The notes below the pieces were generated by a model that worked only from the letters and a program-made list of their open reading frames with translations, did not search any database and was not told where the DNA came from. From Bacteroidota bacterium (GTDB taxonomy: Bacteria; Bacteroidota; Ignavibacteria; Kapaibacteriales; UBA2268), in contig JAJRPT010000010.1 in NCBI GenBank assembly GCA_024280675.1, positions 1-16,455 of the forward strand: a DNA stretch of 16,455 bases. Reading direction: 5' to 3'. Made by a program: the position numbers and the translations under genes. This document shows, in pieces, positions 14,355 through 16,455 of this stretch (within the stretch, counting starts at the first letter, position 1; each line of letters opens with the position of its first letter).

Positions 14355-16455
14355 ATGAAAAACTCAATGATTAATGGCTCACGGCTGTCGATGATATTTG
14401 CAGCTTTTGTCCTTTCTTTCGCAATTTATTCTTGTGAGGAAGACGGGACAGTGGATTTGGACGGAACTAGAGAAATTGTAGGCTACCTCGTAGACGGGCA
14501 AGGCATTGCAATTCCAAACACAACAGTTATAGCTAGAACTGTCGACCAGAAAGCAGAAGTTATTGCTAGCAAAAGAGGCACTTCGCTTCAAGGCGAAGAA
14601 TTTGCTTTCTTAGACAGTGCCACAAGTGATGAAAATGGCAAATTCTTACTTAAAGCCATTCCAGTTGATCCTGAAACTGTTTACATTAGCGTCAAAAATG
14701 ACAAATATTATATTGTAGACAAACCATTGTCTGATTTTAATAGACCAGTCGAGGATGATGAATATTGGTATGTGAGCATCGAAAGAAAAGAATCTTGCCA
14801 GACAAATTTAAAATTACTCTTTACTGAAACCAACCGGGACGGTGAAAGCAATAAATACACACCGTCTGAGGAAATGACAATTACTTTAACTTCGCAAAAT
14901 GGAGATGTAATTCAACTATTTCCACAAAGAACCACAAAATTTAGTGATTTGATAATCGATGGTCAGTTAAACTATGATGACGTTTGCCCAGGTGAGTATA
15001 AATTAAACATCACCCGGGATTCTTATCAACCCGTCTCAGACCTTATAACAATCCAAGAGAGCGATGAAAACGAAACTGTTACTAAGATTTACAATCTAGT
15101 TTACACTGGTCTAAACGAAGACGACTGCTGTAATAATGCTATCTACTTAACGGCTGTCGATGTGGCAGGAAACTCAATCAAAGCAAATTACCTTATCCAC
15201 TACGAAGGCCAGCACGATGTTGAGCCTATGGCCGATGTTTTAAATGGAGAAGTAAATCTCTCAGATATTTGCAACGGTATCTACACTGCAAAAATTTCTG
15301 CCAACGGGTATCAAACTGTAAAGATGAGCGATACACTTGTTTGTAACGAAACAGCTCTTTTCATTGCTTCGATGAGTCCGATCGAAGATGAGGATTGTTG
15401 CTATGGTGGCCTTGTATTGAATTTACTTGACAAAGATAATATGAATCAATATGTAGTCGGTGCCGAAATTGTTATCATAGATAAAGATGATAATATTGTT
15501 GGTGAATATAAGTCCGAATCAGGTCCTTTCAAACTAGACAGCCTTTGCGAAGGCTCCTACTCTGTGGTTATTTCTCACGATGATTACCCTCCAACAAGAA
15601 CAATTATAGTAGATATCGAATGTGATGAGATTACAGAAAAAGAAGTAAGGATGAAAGATCCAAGTGACTGTTGCAAAGGATCTATTTCTCTTCTTCCAAG
15701 AGATTCCACCAACAATGACGTGGTCAATGGTGCTGTATTCGACCTTTATAAAGACGGAGTGAAAATTAGCAGCGGGAAGGTCGAAAATAATCTAGCCGTT
15801 CTCTTTGAAGGGCTGTGCGATGGCAAATATAAAGTTGTATTCAACCATCCTGATTTTGGTGAAAAAGTATATTTTATCGAGCTTGATTGTAATGAACAAT
15901 ATGAAGATGACTTCTTTGTAAATACTGATGACTGTTGCAAAGGTGACCTCACTCTTATACTTCCGGGCGAGACGCAGGGAAGGAACTACATTGCCCACAT
16001 TCTAATCAAACAAGATGGCAGGAAGGTAATGGATGGCGAGATGAAGAAAAGAGATACAGTGTGGAACGCTCAGCTATGCGAAGGTGAATACACAATGATA
16101 ATCGAAGTTGAAGGATTCCAGCGAATGGAGCGTGAGTTTACCATCGTGTGCGAAGAAAAAACCCTAATCACTCCAGAGCTAAAAGAAGAAGACTGTTGCA
16201 AAGGTGTTTTCAACATCCAGCTTACAGACTCAAGCTCAAGCCCAGCTAATCCAATTTCTGACGCTGTTGTCATCATCAAAAAAGATGGCAGAATAGTTGA
16301 AGATCCAAAACTTAATGACAGAGGCGAAGCCTCACTTGAATTGTGCGAGGGAAAATACACAGTTGTCATAGAAGCAAAAGATTATCACCGCATTGAGCAT
16401 GAGTTTGAAATAAAATGTAATGAAGAAACATCCTTTGCCCCAGAGATGAAGAAAA
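14355..16455 (+). CDS. Large cysteine-rich repeat lipoprotein, probably surface-exposed (3' partial)
   Basis: From ATG 14355 the frame stays open to the window edge (700 codons, no stop). The N-terminus (GSRLSMIFAAFVLSFAIYSC) is a signal peptide with a Bacteroidota-like lipobox. C27 would be lipidated, and the following EED resembles acidic surface-export signals. A carboxypeptidase-regulatory-like beta domain follows (about 37-145, starting IVGYLVDGQGIAIPNTTV). Then come tandem units of 87-91 residues with the DDCCKG, LCEGxY and xxCxE pattern. Paired cysteines fall at residues 258-259, 348-349, 439-440, 527-528 and 614-615. An earlier diverged unit (C148, C211) keeps only two cysteines. The fold of each unit is probably a transthyretin or Cna-B-like beta sandwich, suggesting an extended stalk or adhesin. 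I do not recognise a named family, and the C-terminal function lies outside the window. Confidence 0.85.
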   Translation, partial: MKNSMINGSRLSMIFAAFVLSFAIYSCEEDGTVDLDGTREIVGYLVDGQGIAIPNTTVIARTVDQKAEVIASKRGTSLQGEEFAFLDSATSDENGKFLLKAIPVDPETVYISVKNDKYYIVDKPLSDFNRPVEDDEYWYVSIERKESCQTNLKLLFTETNRDGESNKYTPSEEMTITLTSQNGDVIQLFPQRTTKFSDLIIDGQLNYDDVCPGEYKLNITRDSYQPVSDLITIQESDENETVTKIYNLVYTGLNEDDCCNNAIYLTAVDVAGNSIKANYLIHYEGQHDVEPMADVLNGEVNLSDICNGIYTAKISANGYQTVKMSDTLVCNETALFIASMSPIEDEDCCYGGLVLNLLDKDNMNQYVVGAEIVIIDKDDNIVGEYKSESGPFKLDSLCEGSYSVVISHDDYPPTRTIIVDIECDEITEKEVRMKDPSDCCKGSISLLPRDSTNNDVVNGAVFDLYKDGVKISSGKVENNLAVLFEGLCDGKYKVVFNHPDFGEKVYFIELDCNEQYEDDFFVNTDDCCKGDLTLILPGETQGRNYIAHILIKQDGRKVMDGEMKKRDTVWNAQLCEGEYTMIIEVEGFQRMEREFTIVCEEKTLITPELKEEDCCKGVFNIQLTDSSSSPANPISDAVVIIKKDGRIVEDPKLNDRGEASLELCEGKYTVVIEAKDYHRIEHEFEIKCNEETSFAPEMKK
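15126..16455 (+). repeat. Tandem ~90-codon repeats with four conserved cysteines per unit
   Basis: Units, counted from each CC pair, begin at 15126, 15396, 15669, 15933 and 16194, giving lengths of 90, 91, 88 and 87 codons; the last reaches the window edge. Each unit has CC at positions 1-2, a third cysteine about 45-50 residues on (DICNG, LCEGS, LCDGK, LCEGE, LCEGK) and a fourth before an acidic or polar turn (CNE, CDE, CNE, CEE, CNE). At DNA level the 14-mer GACTGTTGCAAAGG occurs exactly at 15666-15679, 15930-15943 and 16191-16204, while the rest of the units has diverged. This indicates old duplications with constraint on the cysteine junction. Confidence 0.9.

Noticed and set aside
15746..16369. 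Several minus-strand open frames of 68-99 codons
   Set aside because: They are antisense to the cysteine-rich repeats; their similarity to each other simply mirrors the repeats in the real frame.
15126..16455. CRISPR-like or intergenic DNA repeats
   Set aside because: The periodicity is 260-273 bases, in frame, and conserved at protein level; these are coding repeats.

Overview
The window reads as a chromosomal segment from an AT-rich bacterium of the Bacteroidota/Ignavibacteria-Chlorobi (FCB) group. This assignment is inference. It rests on a promoter of the type TTTG-N20-TAnnTTTG directly upstream of an initiator tRNA, the general weakness of Shine-Dalgarno sequences, a lipoprotein signal followed by acidic residues, and a DsbD of the Bacteroidota layout. 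I saw no insertion sequence, CRISPR array, phage gene or recombination site. The longest stretch without a protein gene (8327-8643) holds a tRNA gene, its promoter and two terminator-like hairpins.

Left part, minus strand (1-1951): a likely three-gene unit read leftwards. It encodes an exported TPR protein, a HAD phosphatase of the GmhB/HisB-N type (the two genes overlap by one base), and the 5' end of pheT, which runs off the window.

Central part, plus strand (2131-8326): closely spaced genes, probably one transcript. The order is a short SerA-type dehydrogenase; a polyprenyl-phosphate-mannose-synthase-like GT2; a large GT2 fused to a WcaJ/WbaP-like membrane module whose catalytic core appears deleted; accA; a 40-codon remnant of a HEPN (HI0074-type) gene overlapping an intact MNT nucleotidyltransferase gene; and a secreted N-acetylmuramoyl-L-alanine amidase. 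Envelope and glycan functions dominate, with serA and accA as metabolic neighbours.

Middle (8513-8585, minus): initiator tRNA-Met with a recognisable promoter and terminator-like hairpin, divergent from a complete AddA-type helicase-nuclease gene (8644-12240).

Right part (12331-16455): a complete dsbD, then the first 700 codons of a large putative surface lipoprotein. That protein contains tandem ~90-residue carboxypeptidase-regulatory-like repeats. Five successive units each carry the same four cysteines (CC near the start, C in a CEG/CNG turn, C near the end), and the array continues past the window edge. With the GT2/pseudo-phosphoglycosyltransferase fusion and the decayed HEPN-MNT pair, this is the most unusual content here.
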